DNA of 29,826 bases from positions 1 through 29,826 of the forward strand of contig JAZRHM010000015.1 in assembly GCA_045644765.1 (NCBI GenBank), read 5' to 3'. A model generated the notes under the pieces. It saw only the letters and a list, made by a program, of their open reading frames with translations, searched no databases and was not told the origin of the DNA. Both the position numbers and the translations under genes were made by a program. Source of the stretch: JAFTYO01 sp045644765. GTDB lineage: Bacteria; Pseudomonadota; Alphaproteobacteria; RF32; CAG-239. This document shows, in pieces, positions 1 through 7,620 of this stretch (position 1 is its first letter; each line of letters opens with the position of its first letter).

Positions 1-134
1 AAATTCTCTCCTTATCAAAAGAATATCTGAGAATATATTCTAATGCAATTAAATCTTTTCGAATATTTGCCTAAAACATCAATTTTTGAAAAACGAACAC
101 TCGAAACTGTTGAAATGCTTGGTTTATATAGCAA

Positions 135-161
135 AACAGCGATCCAAAATGAGCGCTGTTT
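135..161 (-). terminator. Hairpin downstream of tRNA-Glu
   Basis: The minus strand reads AAACAGCG, a 12-nt loop, then CGCTGTTT, an 8-bp perfect stem starting 5 nt past the CCA end of tRNA-Glu. The stem's own 3' arm supplies the only T run, so termination would be modest. It could equally be a processing signal for the tRNA 3' end. Confidence 0.5.
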
Positions 162-165
162 GTAT

Positions 166-241
166 TGGTGATCCCAACGGGATTTGAACCCGTGTTGCAG
201 CCTTGAGAGGGCCGCGTCCTAGGCCACTAGACGATGGGACC
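166..241 (-). tRNA. tRNA-Glu (anticodon CTC)
   Basis: Read on the minus strand this is a complete 76-nt cloverleaf. The acceptor stem GGTCCCA pairs with TGGGATC (one G-T), followed by discriminator A and an encoded CCA. The T arm is ACGGG TTCGAAT CCCGT. The anticodon loop is CTCTCAA, so the anticodon is CTC and it reads GAG. The D arm and acceptor resemble bacterial tRNA-Glu. It lies 58 nt downstream of sodB on the same strand with no clear terminator between them, so the two may share a transcript. Confidence 0.95.
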
Positions 242-299
242 ATTAGAGCTTATAAAGGCTTCTTTAATACATTTTATCTCATATTGCAAGCAATATTTT

Positions 300-875
300 T
301 TATTCTTTCCAAAAAATCAAATGATCGAGAAAAGCATCAATAAAATCGGCTCTTTTATTTTGATAATCAAGATAATAAGCATGTTCCCAAACATCAATTG
401 CAATCAATGGTTCCAAATCGTGCGCCAGAGGGTTATCGGCATTTGATGTTTTCATAATTGCCAAATGGTGTTCGTCTTTTTTAATTAGCCATACCCAACC
501 GCTGCCGAATTGAGCAACGGCAGCTTCTTTAAACTCTTTTCTGAAATTTTCATAGCTTCCGAAAGAATTTTTTATATCTGTCATAAGTTCACCATGAGGT
601 TTGCCGCCACCATTAGGGTGCATCGAATTCCAAAAAAAGGTATGATTCCATGTTTGTGCCGCATTGTTAAAAATGGAGCTTAAAGTTGGGTTGTTTGCAG
701 TAGCTCTGATGATGGTACCCAATGACATATCTTCAAATTCGGTATTTTCTATAAGTTTGTTCAGATTATCAATATATGCTTGGTGATGTTTTAAATAGTG
801 AAACTCCATAGTTTTTTTTGAAATATATGGTTCTAAAGCATCAAGATTATATTTTAACGGTGGCAGCTTAAACAT
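300..875 (-). CDS. sodB: Superoxide dismutase, Fe type
   Basis: This 191-residue cytoplasmic enzyme converts superoxide to oxygen and hydrogen peroxide. The four metal ligands of the Fe/Mn SOD family are visible: His26 (FHYLKHHQAY), His78 (TWNHTFFW), Asp161 and His165 (IDVWEHAYY). Gln74 in AAQTWNHTFFW, with Ala in TSNADNPL, matches the iron form rather than the manganese form. Length is normal and there is no signal peptide. A strong AGGAGG ribosome site lies 6 nt before the ATG. The gene is divergent from ctrA. Function is secure; metal preference rests on the two diagnostic positions. Confidence 0.96.
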   Translation of the reverse strand: MFKLPPLKYNLDALEPYISKKTMEFHYLKHHQAYIDNLNKLIENTEFEDMSLGTIIRATANNPTLSSIFNNAAQTWNHTFFWNSMHPNGGGKPHGELMTDIKNSFGSYENFRKEFKEAAVAQFGSGWVWLIKKDEHHLAIMKTSNADNPLAHDLEPLIAIDVWEHAYYLDYQNKRADFIDAFLDHLIFWKE

Positions 876-903
876 GTTATCCTCCTAAAAATTTGATATT
901 AGC

Positions 904-931
904 TATATATAACAGATTTTATCTTTTTCAA
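904..931 (-). promoter_or_regulatory. Candidate sigma-70 promoter of sodB
   Basis: On the minus strand TTGAAA (926-931) is followed after 16 bp by TATATA (904-909), about 30 nt ahead of the sodB start codon. The AT-rich context makes chance matches likely, so confidence is moderate. Confidence 0.45.
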
Positions 932-949
932 ATATACATAATAAATGTT

Positions 950-965
950 GTTAATAATTATTAAC
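950..965. promoter_or_regulatory. 16-bp perfect palindrome between sodB and ctrA
   Basis: GTTAATAATTATTAAC is a perfect inverted repeat, 69 bp before ctrA and just upstream of the candidate sodB -35. It contains two outward TTAAC half-sites 6 bp apart. The CtrA consensus is TTAA-N7-TTAA, so the spacing is one base short. It may be an operator for either gene, possibly CtrA autoregulation; this is inference from motif resemblance. Confidence 0.45.
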
Positions 966-1034
966 AGGACTTTAAAAGAATAAATAAATAGAGTTATAGT
1001 ATTATTACGATTGAAAAAATGATAAGGGGGTAAT

Positions 1035-1721
1035 ATGAGAGTATTGTTAGTTGAAGACGATTATGCCGTTTCTCAAAGCATTGAGACTATGCTTAAAAAA
1101 GAAGGCATGATTATTGACACTACCGATTTGGGTGAAGATGGTCTTGAAATCGGAAAGTTGTACGATTATGACATAATTATCTTAGATTTAATGCTTCCTG
1201 ATATGAACGGATACGAAGTGTTAAAAAGTTTGCGTAATGCTAAAATTAATACACCGGTGTTGATATTGTCCGGTTTGTCTGAACCGGATAAAAAGGTTAA
1301 AGGTTTGGGCTATGGCGCAGATGACTATTTAACAAAACCTTTTGATAAAGCTGAGCTGTTGGCTCGTATTCAAGCAATTGTACGCCGCTCTAAAGGACAT
1401 TCAAATTCAATAATTAAGACAGGTGAAGTTGAAGTAAATTTGGATACGCAAACAGTTACTGTTAGCGGTAAAACATTGCATTTGACCGGTAAAGAATATG
1501 GTATTATGGAATTGTTATCTTTGCGTAAAGGCTCAACCTTAAATAAAGATCAATTCTTAAATCATTTGTATGGCGGGATGGATGAGCCTGAGCTTAAAAT
1601 TATTGACGTGTTTATTTGTAAGCTTCGTAAAAAACTTGAACAAGCTTCCGGCGGTAAGAACTATATTGAAACCGTTTGGGGTAGAGGATATGTTTTAAGG
1701 GACCCTGACGAAGCAAAATAA
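1035..1721 (+). CDS. ctrA: Cell-cycle response regulator CtrA
   Basis: This is a 228-residue OmpR/PhoB-type DNA-binding response regulator. The receiver domain (about 1-118) has the acidic pair EDD at 7-9, phosphoacceptor Asp51 (DLMLPD) and Lys101 (LTKPF). The winged-helix output domain (about 125-225) ends in ETVWGRGYVLRDP. The receiver sequence, notably the start MRVLLVEDDYAVSQSIETML and the IILDLMLPDMNGYEVL region, is typical of alphaproteobacterial CtrA, master regulator of cell-cycle, division and motility genes. The C-terminus ends DEAK rather than the two alanines that ClpXP recognises in Caulobacter CtrA, so turnover may differ. An AGGGGG site precedes the ATG. A terminator follows, so it is monocistronic. 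Confidence 0.93.
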   Translation: MRVLLVEDDYAVSQSIETMLKKEGMIIDTTDLGEDGLEIGKLYDYDIIILDLMLPDMNGYEVLKSLRNAKINTPVLILSGLSEPDKKVKGLGYGADDYLTKPFDKAELLARIQAIVRRSKGHSNSIIKTGEVEVNLDTQTVTVSGKTLHLTGKEYGIMELLSLRKGSTLNKDQFLNHLYGGMDEPELKIIDVFICKLRKKLEQASGGKNYIETVWGRGYVLRDPDEAK

Positions 1722-1738
1722 GATAAACTGTTTAATTG

Positions 1739-1770
1739 AACCTCGCTGTTTGCGAGGTTTAATTTTTTTA
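1739..1770 (+). terminator. Rho-independent terminator of ctrA
   Basis: AACCTCGC, loop TGTTT, GCGAGGTT forms an 8-bp perfect stem followed by a T-rich tract ending in seven T residues, 18 nt after the ctrA stop codon. Confidence 0.9.
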
Positions 1771-1833
1771 AAGGTTCAAGCATTTAAAAAATAAAATGTT
1801 AAATTATATATACTCCGTGATAAGGAGATTATA

Positions 1834-2658
1834 ATGAATAACAAAGTTTGCCTTTTAGCCGGATTTGATAAAAATAACATAATTCAAGATTATGTTGTTT
1901 TTTTGGTGCAAGAGTTGTCAAAAATAAGTGATGTATATTATTTTGCTGATGGGAATATGTCACAAAAAGAATTATCAAAAATCAGTGCTTATACAAAATA
2001 TGCTCAAAGCAGTCCGCATTGCGGAAAAGATTTTGGTTCCTGGCAATTTTTGATTCATTATATCGGATGGAAAGAGCTTGAAAAATATGATGAAATGATA
2101 ATTTGTAACGATAGCATATATGGTCCTATGACCGACATGGAAGATATTTTTGAATTTATGGAATTAAAAAATTACGATTTTTGGGGATTGACCGAAAACT
2201 ATCATAGTAATTATCATTTAGACAGTTATTTTATGGTTTTTAATCAAAATATAATCAAAAATTGTAAATTTCAGGAATTTTGGAAAAATATAACTCCGGA
2301 AATTGGCGATGAAAATTATGAAACTGTTTTAACTCCGTTTTTAACCGAATTGGGTTTTATTGGAAACAGCTATATTAAAAATTATAAAAAAGAAGATCAA
2401 TTGGCATATCCTTTGCATTTAATTAAATATAATAAAATGCCATTTATCAGAATAAAATCGTTAAAAACTCCGGAACTTAATTTGAAAGAACCTGTGTTTT
2501 ATATTGACGGCAGAATTAAAAATAAAACAGGATATGATACAAATTTGATAAAAAAACATCTTTCGACAACGGATAATTTTAACGGTTTCGGAATAAATTA
2601 TTATATCAAAAATGCTATAGACGGTATTAAAAATAAAGTAGAACGAATTTTTTCATAA
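1834..2658 (+). CDS. RgpF-like rhamnan/polysaccharide synthesis protein
   Basis: This 274-residue soluble protein resembles the rhamnan synthesis protein F family (RgpF), a glycosyltransferase-like group involved in surface polysaccharide or O-antigen assembly. The diagnostic motifs are HCGKDFGSW at 62-70 and CNDSIYGP at 91-98, the family's conserved GxDFG and NDS-x-YGP blocks, followed by a Trp-rich middle (YDFWGLTENY). No membrane segment or signal peptide is seen. An AAGGAG site lies 9 nt before the ATG. It stands alone, with no other polysaccharide genes beside it, so the acceptor glycan cannot be inferred. The family call is fairly strong; the exact reaction is unknown. Confidence 0.75.
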   Translation: MNNKVCLLAGFDKNNIIQDYVVFLVQELSKISDVYYFADGNMSQKELSKISAYTKYAQSSPHCGKDFGSWQFLIHYIGWKELEKYDEMIICNDSIYGPMTDMEDIFEFMELKNYDFWGLTENYHSNYHLDSYFMVFNQNIIKNCKFQEFWKNITPEIGDENYETVLTPFLTELGFIGNSYIKNYKKEDQLAYPLHLIKYNKMPFIRIKSLKTPELNLKEPVFYIDGRIKNKTGYDTNLIKKHLSTTDNFNGFGINYYIKNAIDGIKNKVERIFS

Positions 2659-2696
2659 AGTTGCGATAAATTGTTAATAATTTGTCAATAAAATAT

Positions 2697-2725
2697 TTGA
2701 CAAAAAGGTGTTTTTATGCTATCTT
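2697..2725 (+). promoter_or_regulatory. Sigma-70 promoter TTGACA-N17-TATCTT
   Basis: A consensus -35 TTGACA (2697-2702) and a 17-bp spacer lead to TATCTT (2720-2725). Transcription would begin near 2732, which lies inside the longest possible reading frame of the next gene (GTG at 2708). This argues that translation starts at the ATG at 2759. Confidence 0.65.
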
Positions 2726-2758
2726 TTTAGAAGTTATAAAATTTCTGAAAGAAAATTT

Positions 2759-3997
2759 ATGAGAATCGAGACGCGTCGCTTTATAATGGAAGAGCTTCAA
2801 TCTGAGGAAGAAATTAAAATTTTTGCTCAGATAAGCCAAAAGATGGCGTGGCGCGACACTGTTGAACTTTTATTAAATGAAAAAAAACTTGAAGCTTATA
2901 TCGGAAATGTTGCAAGAAGAGATATGGAGCGTTGTTTGCCAAAAAGGCAAACGCTTACGGGAGATTATGCCGGTCGATTGTTAGCTAATCAAATCAGAAT
3001 AGTAAAACAACAAAATAATTTTGATAAACATTGTCAAATTCATATGCTCAAACGTTTTATAGACAGCAATCGAAGCAAGGTGCTTGCTTATAGGCAACAA
3101 ATACTTGACTTATGCAATAAAAAAGGTGTTTTGCTTAGAACAGATAATAATGGTAAAATAGTCGGAATCAGAAACTCTGATTTAGCTAAAATAAAAAATG
3201 AAGAATTAACCCCTCCCATACCTATAGAAGATTGGCATTATAATATTCAGTTTTTAAAACCTACAGAAATTTCTGATAATGTTGATATTTGGGAAAATGC
3301 AGCAGGTAAATATGTAAGAGGAGGAATAGAGGCCAATAAAGAATCCGATCGTAAATATTTTTATTTTAAGATAATAGATAAGGATTCTAATCAAATTGTC
3401 GGTATTTCACGAATTTGCAAAGAAGAAAAAGATTTTATAGTTAATTATGACGACCATGAAAGACCTATAAGACAAACATGCATCGGTGATCCGGGGCTTT
3501 TCTTAGATCCGTCTTGTCAAGGTGCCGGCAGAGGAACGGAAATTTATGTAACAACACTGAATGTACTATATAATTTCTTATCGGAAAAAGCAGATAAAGC
3601 ACATCAGGTTTTTATAAAATGTAATGTCTTAAATAATGCATCGCGTAAATTACAAAGGTTGATAGGAGCAAGTGTTACCAATAAAGATAAACCTATAGGT
3701 AACAGATACTATTTTACCGTAGATGAAAAAGATATATTAGAATCGGGCGGGCTTAAAAAACTCGAAAGACTCGGCGCAGATACGTATACTATAACCATTG
3801 ATGAAAGTACGGAATATAAAGTTTCTTTACGAAACGGAATTATAAGAGAAGGTAAAAATAGAGGCTCCTTTATTGGAAGTATACAGAAAATGATGGATAA
3901 AGTAAGGATGTCACGTTCGATGCCTCAAGTTGCTATGCCAAGATCTAACATTGTTTCGGCGCATAAAAATATTGACAAATCAGAAAAAGTAAGATAG
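2759..3997 (+). CDS. GNAT-domain protein of unknown substrate
   Basis: This 412-residue protein carries an acetyltransferase-like (GNAT) fold in its middle. A beta strand QIVGISRIC is followed by GLFLDPSCQGAGRGTEIY, with the acetyl-CoA pyrophosphate loop QGAGRG at 254-259, then NVLNNASRKL at 289-298 as in RimJ-type enzymes. The N-terminal 160 residues are helical and basic with no family I recognise. The C-terminal 60 residues are basic and rich in Met, Ser and Arg. A GTG at 2708 would add 17 residues but lies within the promoter, so the ATG at 2759 is preferred; the ribosome site there is weak (GAAAG). No signal peptide. It could modify a protein or small molecule; the target is unknown. Confidence 0.6.
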   Translation: MRIETRRFIMEELQSEEEIKIFAQISQKMAWRDTVELLLNEKKLEAYIGNVARRDMERCLPKRQTLTGDYAGRLLANQIRIVKQQNNFDKHCQIHMLKRFIDSNRSKVLAYRQQILDLCNKKGVLLRTDNNGKIVGIRNSDLAKIKNEELTPPIPIEDWHYNIQFLKPTEISDNVDIWENAAGKYVRGGIEANKESDRKYFYFKIIDKDSNQIVGISRICKEEKDFIVNYDDHERPIRQTCIGDPGLFLDPSCQGAGRGTEIYVTTLNVLYNFLSEKADKAHQVFIKCNVLNNASRKLQRLIGASVTNKDKPIGNRYYFTVDEKDILESGGLKKLERLGADTYTITIDESTEYKVSLRNGIIREGKNRGSFIGSIQKMMDKVRMSRSMPQVAMPRSNIVSAHKNIDKSEKVR

Positions 3998-4044
3998 TAT
4001 ACAAATCGATAATCAAATTATGTAATTTTATAATTTAAGAAGAT

Positions 4045-4281
4045 ATGAAAAAGTATACAAAAGAAGAGTTAATACAATACGTGTTAACATCTAAGAGAGT
4101 CGAATTAGGTAATGTTTATCCTGCAGAAGGTCTTTATCTTTATCCGGGCGAGGAAGCAAAAACTGTTTCCGGTTTTGTGATAAATGATAAATATATTGCC
4201 GATGAATATACCAAAGAAATTTTCGATGTTGATGATCCATATTTGACAGATTTGGAAAATTTGGATGAATTTGATTTCTGA
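4045..4281 (+). CDS. Small acidic protein of unknown function
   Basis: This 78-residue protein has a basic start (MKKYTKEELIQYVL), a Gly/Tyr-rich middle and a strongly acidic tail (DVDDPYLTDLENLDEFDF). No cysteine pair, signal peptide or known domain is seen. It lies 47 nt after the GNAT-domain gene with no terminator between, and a strong terminator follows directly, so the two are probably cotranscribed. The site AAGAAG sits 4-9 nt before the ATG. Its acidic character would fit a partner or regulator of the basic neighbour, which is inference only. Confidence 0.65.
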   Translation: MKKYTKEELIQYVLTSKRVELGNVYPAEGLYLYPGEEAKTVSGFVINDKYIADEYTKEIFDVDDPYLTDLENLDEFDF

Positions 4282-4311
4282 GACTGCTAAATACGGCAGT
4301 CTTTTTTTTTA
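4281..4311 (+). terminator. Rho-independent terminator
   Basis: AGACTGC and GCAGTCT form a 7-bp stem with an 8-nt loop, followed by at least nine T residues. The stem begins on the last base of the stop codon of the small acidic protein. Confidence 0.92.
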
Positions 4312-4372
4312 TTATAACAATAAAAAATGCTTGCTTTAATATAAAAAACGATTTAATAAGATGAGAGTTGTT

Positions 4373-4463
4373 GGATAGATGGCCGAGCGGTCGAAGGCGC
4401 ACGATTGGAAATCGTGTGTACCTCCAAAGGGTACCGTGAGTTCGAATCTCACTCTATCCGCCA
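4373..4463 (+). tRNA. tRNA-Ser (anticodon GGA)
   Basis: This is a 91-nt class II tRNA. Acceptor GGATAGA pairs with TCTATCC, then discriminator G and encoded CCA. The anticodon loop TTGGAAA gives anticodon GGA, which reads TCC and TCT. A long variable arm (GTACC and GGTAC) precedes the T arm GTGAG TTCGAAT CTCAC. Length, long variable arm and discriminator G identify serine. Confidence 0.96.
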
Positions 4464-4467
4464 TTAC

Positions 4468-4498
4468 AAAAAGCCCACCTTTTGGTGGGTTTTTTTGT
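4468..4498 (+). terminator. Terminator of tRNA-Ser
   Basis: AAGCCCACC, loop TTTT, GGTGGGTTT forms a 9-bp stem (one G-T pair) running into a tract of seven T residues, starting 8 nt after the tRNA CCA. Confidence 0.92.
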
Positions 4499-4500
4499 TA

Positions 4501-4620
4501 GGGCGGTGTGAGATTTGAACTCACGAACAAGTGAGTTCGCACTTCAAGCGAAAGCGAGGCGGAAGCATCGCGGTCGGCAAAGAGCCGATGAGCGCCGAGC
4601 ACGAAGTTGTATCAAACAGC
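4501..4620 (-). other. GC-rich patch with a tRNA 3'-end-like segment
   Basis: This 120-bp patch is about 56% GC by hand count, far above its surroundings. On the minus strand its end reads as a T arm, GTGAG TTCAAAT CTCAC, followed by ACCGCCC like the 3' strand of an acceptor stem, but no CCA and no matching 5' half are present. The same bases form an 8-bp inverted repeat, GAACTCAC to GTGAGTTC (4517-4538 region). A second hairpin, TCGGC-AAAGA-GCCGA, lies at 4574-4588. It could be the remnant of a tRNA gene disrupted by integration, or a repeat element; no coding frame is evident. Confidence 0.4.
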
Positions 4621-4715
4621 TATTTTTTGTATTTGGAATTAATTAAATATTGTTTTTTTGCTAATATATGCTAGTATCAATAGTATGATTTATGCTGTAG
4701 TATTTGGAGCTAATA

Positions 4716-6176
4716 ATGGATGATAATTTAAATTTTCAGCAAATTATAGATAGTGTATCTTTTGATGATGTTATTAAAACATCTTCTTGCTCAGCGAATA
4801 CAACAATGAATATTGATGAGCAAAGAGAAGAGTTGGCAGTGATTGCAAGGATGGTTTCAAAAGGCCATGCAGGATATGAATTGTGGAATGATGATATAAA
4901 AAAACAATTTGGAACATCTGTTGAAAATCTTTATAATGAAATAAATGCTCCTGATGATGTTAAATCTTTTTATCAAAAATTAGATAAAGTATTACAAATT
5001 TTGCCGGATGAACACCTTAAAGTGTCTCCGAGTAAAGGTAATTTACTGTCTCGTGAACCTAACCCTATATCTGTTGGTGGTAATTTATGCCAAGATAAAT
5101 CTAAGAAATGGGATATTCAGAGTTCAGAAGATGGTAAAACATGTGTTATAGCATTACCTGAATTAGGTTCCGCAAAGCCTGATGAATGGTTGGAATTTTC
5201 AAAAGAATTAGATGAGAAGTTATTCAATGTAGATGGTTCTGAAAAATATGAAGCTCTTATTATTGATATAAGGAGTAACCCAGGTGGTGCTGCAGTTCCA
5301 TTTGAGTTATTAGCAAAAAAACTATATGGAAATGAAGTTGCTCCGTTTGAAAAAAGTTCATATAGAGATACAAAAGAAGCAGATTATTTACGATTGATAA
5401 ATGGAGAGATAAGTCGTGAAACATTTGATGATAGAGTTAAGAATCATACATATACAGGAAAGTTGGTAGAAATATGTAATTACTCTAAACATCAGGACGA
5501 ATATCCACCTTTTGCTAAAGGCGGATATAAAAAACCTATTGTTATTCTTACAAACAGAGAAACTTGTTCAGCAGGTGAAAGTTTGTGTCAATTCTTAAGA
5601 CATCATCCCGGTGTTACGTATATTGGAGAAAATACAGCAGGTTGTTATGCTGAAATATCAGATGAAGCTTTTAGAGGAAAGTTTGGATTTGGTGTTAAAA
5701 TAGGTTCTACACATGCATCATTTGAAAATAATGAAATTTTTGAAAGAAAGGGGTTTCCTGTTGATATAAATACATCAGGACAAGATGCATATTCATATGC
5801 ATTAAATAATATTGAATCCATCAAAGGACAATCTTGTAAAAAACTCGCCGAATATACTCCTCCTACATCAAAAAATGAATTCAATAGGTTGGCAAACAAT
5901 GATTTTGCTTTTATACGAGCTATCAATACGGGTATGAATGTAGAAGAAGTTAAAGGATTGTATGAATCGATATATCCTGATAAAAAAGAAAATTTTCAAT
6001 CTGTTGTTGATTATGCAACTAAAGGCGTTTTTAGCAAAAAACAGCCTAAAAATAATGAGGCAAATAGAGTGATGGCGTTAAGAGGTCTTTCAAGTTCAGC
6101 AAAAGCTCCTTATAAACCACAAACAATTAGCATCAATCCGCAGACATTACGATTGCATCAAGAAAAAAGTAAATAA
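4716..6176 (+). CDS. S41-family serine protease-like protein, no signal peptide
   Basis: This 486-residue protein matches the S41 (C-terminal processing/tricorn-like) peptidases. DEHL near residues 98-101 corresponds to the family's D-x-H block, ALIIDIRSNPGG at about 180-191 is the core strand and turn, TCSAGES at 283-289 holds the likely nucleophile Ser285, and GENTAG follows, then FERKGFPVDI. No lysine lies at the position used by CtpA-type enzymes, so it fits the Ser-His (S41B-like) branch. There is no signal peptide or PDZ domain, unlike most relatives. A basic tail of about 110 residues follows the catalytic core. A TTG at 4704 is possible, but GGAG at 4706-4709 is correctly spaced for the ATG at 4716. 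Substrate unknown; a cytoplasmic or non-Sec-exported role is inferred. Confidence 0.75.
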   Translation: MDDNLNFQQIIDSVSFDDVIKTSSCSANTTMNIDEQREELAVIARMVSKGHAGYELWNDDIKKQFGTSVENLYNEINAPDDVKSFYQKLDKVLQILPDEHLKVSPSKGNLLSREPNPISVGGNLCQDKSKKWDIQSSEDGKTCVIALPELGSAKPDEWLEFSKELDEKLFNVDGSEKYEALIIDIRSNPGGAAVPFELLAKKLYGNEVAPFEKSSYRDTKEADYLRLINGEISRETFDDRVKNHTYTGKLVEICNYSKHQDEYPPFAKGGYKKPIVILTNRETCSAGESLCQFLRHHPGVTYIGENTAGCYAEISDEAFRGKFGFGVKIGSTHASFENNEIFERKGFPVDINTSGQDAYSYALNNIESIKGQSCKKLAEYTPPTSKNEFNRLANNDFAFIRAINTGMNVEEVKGLYESIYPDKKENFQSVVDYATKGVFSKKQPKNNEANRVMALRGLSSSAKAPYKPQTISINPQTLRLHQEKSK

Positions 6177-6267
6177 AATATCAAATTGTTTTTTTATGTT
6201 CTTGATTAGAATTAAAGGTCGCATAAATAATTTCATTCTTATATCTTGTTGACATCATATAAAAATG

Positions 6268-6297
6268 TTGTGACAAATGGGTTAAAGTAAGTATTAT
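6268..6297 (+). promoter_or_regulatory. Candidate promoter of the pyrH operon
   Basis: TTGTGA (6268-6273) and TATTAT (6292-6297) are separated by 18 bp, about 28 nt ahead of pyrH. The match is imperfect, but it is the best one in the 149-bp gap that precedes an eight-gene operon. Apart from a second TTGACA at 6249-6254 without a matching -10, I see nothing else in the gap. Confidence 0.4.
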
Positions 6298-6325
6298 AGG
6301 AGCAGAATATTAAGAAAGGTAATGC

Positions 6326-7045
6326 ATGCAACCTGTTTATAAAAGGATTCTGTTGAAATTATCCGGCGAAGGGCTTATGGGTGATAAGCCTTTTGGTGTG
6401 GATATTAAAGTTGTTTCGCGAATGGCTGAACAAATTAAGAATGTCTATGATATGGGAGTTCAAATATGTTTGGTTGTCGGAGGCGGTAATATTTTTCGTG
6501 GTGCAAAAGAAGCTGCAAAAGGCTTAAACAGAAGCGTTGCTGATCAGATCGGTATGATGGCAACAGTTATGAATGCGCTTTTTTTACAAGATGAATTAAA
6601 ACGTCAAGGTGTAGATGCTGTTATTATGTCGGGCTTAAATATGTATCAGGTTTGTGAACCTTATTTATACCGCAATGCTATTAAGCACCTTGAAGAAAAA
6701 CGAGTTATAATTTTTGCCGGTGGTACCGGAAATCCATATTTCACGACTGATACGGGGGCTTCTTTAAGAGCTTCGGAAATGGGTTGTGATGTAATATTGA
6801 AATCAACACAAGTAAACGGTGTTTATGATGATGATCCGAGGGTGAATCCGAAAGCTAAACGCTATGATGAAATATCGTTTGATGAAGTGCTGAGCAAAAA
6901 GCTTAAAGTTATGGATTTGACGGCAATTACAATGGCAAAAGAAAATAATATACCTGTAGTGGTGTTTGCGCAAAATTCAGAAACGTCTTTATCTGATGTT
7001 GTTTGTGCAAAAGGAAAGTTTACAATAATTAAAAATAGAGGTTAA
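6326..7045 (+). CDS. pyrH: UMP kinase
   Basis: This 239-residue amino-acid-kinase-fold enzyme phosphorylates UMP to UDP with ATP in pyrimidine nucleotide synthesis. Hallmarks are LKLSGEGLMG (10-19), VGGGNIFRG (51-59), DQIGMMATVMNALFLQ and the UMP-binding GGTGNPYFTTDT (132-143). Length is normal. GAAAGG lies 7 nt before the ATG. It heads a tight operon with frr 1 bp downstream. The rpsB-tsf pair that often precedes pyrH in alphaproteobacteria is absent here, replaced by the S41 gene. Confidence 0.98.
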   Translation: MQPVYKRILLKLSGEGLMGDKPFGVDIKVVSRMAEQIKNVYDMGVQICLVVGGGNIFRGAKEAAKGLNRSVADQIGMMATVMNALFLQDELKRQGVDAVIMSGLNMYQVCEPYLYRNAIKHLEEKRVIIFAGGTGNPYFTTDTGASLRASEMGCDVILKSTQVNGVYDDDPRVNPKAKRYDEISFDEVLSKKLKVMDLTAITMAKENNIPVVVFAQNSETSLSDVVCAKGKFTIIKNRG

Positions 7046-7046
7046 A

Positions 7047-7610
7047 ATGTCTGATATTAACAGTATAAAAAATGATGCAAAAATTCGTATGGATAAGACA
7101 CTTGAGTCTTTGAAGTCGGACTTTGGCGGTTTGAGAGCAGGGCGTGCTCATGCAAGTTTGCTTGACGGAATTATGGTTGAAGCGTATGGCTCTTTAACAC
7201 CAATTTCACAAGTAGGAACGGTTAGTGTTCCGGATGCAAGAACTTTATCGGTTAGTGTTTGGGATAAATCTGTTGCTAAGAGCGTTGAAAAAGCACTGCG
7301 TGAGAGTGATTTAGGTTTAAACCCTGTTTCTGACGGAAATCTTATTCGTATTCCGATACCGCCGTTGAGTGAAGAGCGTAGAAAAGAATTGGTAAAAGTT
7401 GCCGGTAAATATGCAGAGCAAAATAAAGTTGCGCTTAGAAACATTCGTCGTGATGCTCTTGATGAAGTTAAAAAACTCAAAAAAGATAATCTTATTTCCG
7501 AAGATGAAGAAAAGCGTGCTGAAAATGAAATTCAGAAACTTACAGATGATGCTGTTAAAAAAGTTGATGAGTTACAATCGCAAAAAGAAAAAGATATTAT
7601 GCAAGTTTAG
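7047..7610 (+). CDS. frr: Ribosome recycling factor
   Basis: This 187-residue protein acts with EF-G to split the post-termination ribosome so that subunits can be reused. The family block GGLRAGRAHASLLDGI (28-43), the DARTLSVSVWDKS segment and the C-terminal three-helix bundle with NIRRDA and KKDNLISEDEEKRAE are all present. Length matches the usual 185. It starts 1 bp after the pyrH stop with GAGG inside the pyrH end, indicating translational coupling. Confidence 0.98.
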   Translation: MSDINSIKNDAKIRMDKTLESLKSDFGGLRAGRAHASLLDGIMVEAYGSLTPISQVGTVSVPDARTLSVSVWDKSVAKSVEKALRESDLGLNPVSDGNLIRIPIPPLSEERRKELVKVAGKYAEQNKVALRNIRRDALDEVKKLKKDNLISEDEEKRAENEIQKLTDDAVKKVDELQSQKEKDIMQV

Positions 7611-7620
7611 GGATTGAGTT

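Noticed and set aside
43..171. Plus-strand 42-codon frame starting MQLNLFEYLPKTSIF
   Set aside because: It is protein-like in part but has no ribosome site and runs through the tRNA-Glu terminator hairpin into the tRNA gene on the other strand; not supported enough to call.
2708..2758. Longer start (GTG) for the GNAT-domain protein
   Set aside because: The GTG lies between the -35 and -10 boxes of a good promoter and has no spaced ribosome site.
4308..4372. Possible small gene between terminator and tRNA-Ser
   Set aside because: Only short frames with no start and ribosome site; nothing supported.
4091..4402. Minus-strand frame of 103 codons
   Set aside because: It lies opposite the small acidic protein and its terminator and runs into tRNA-Ser; a shadow frame.
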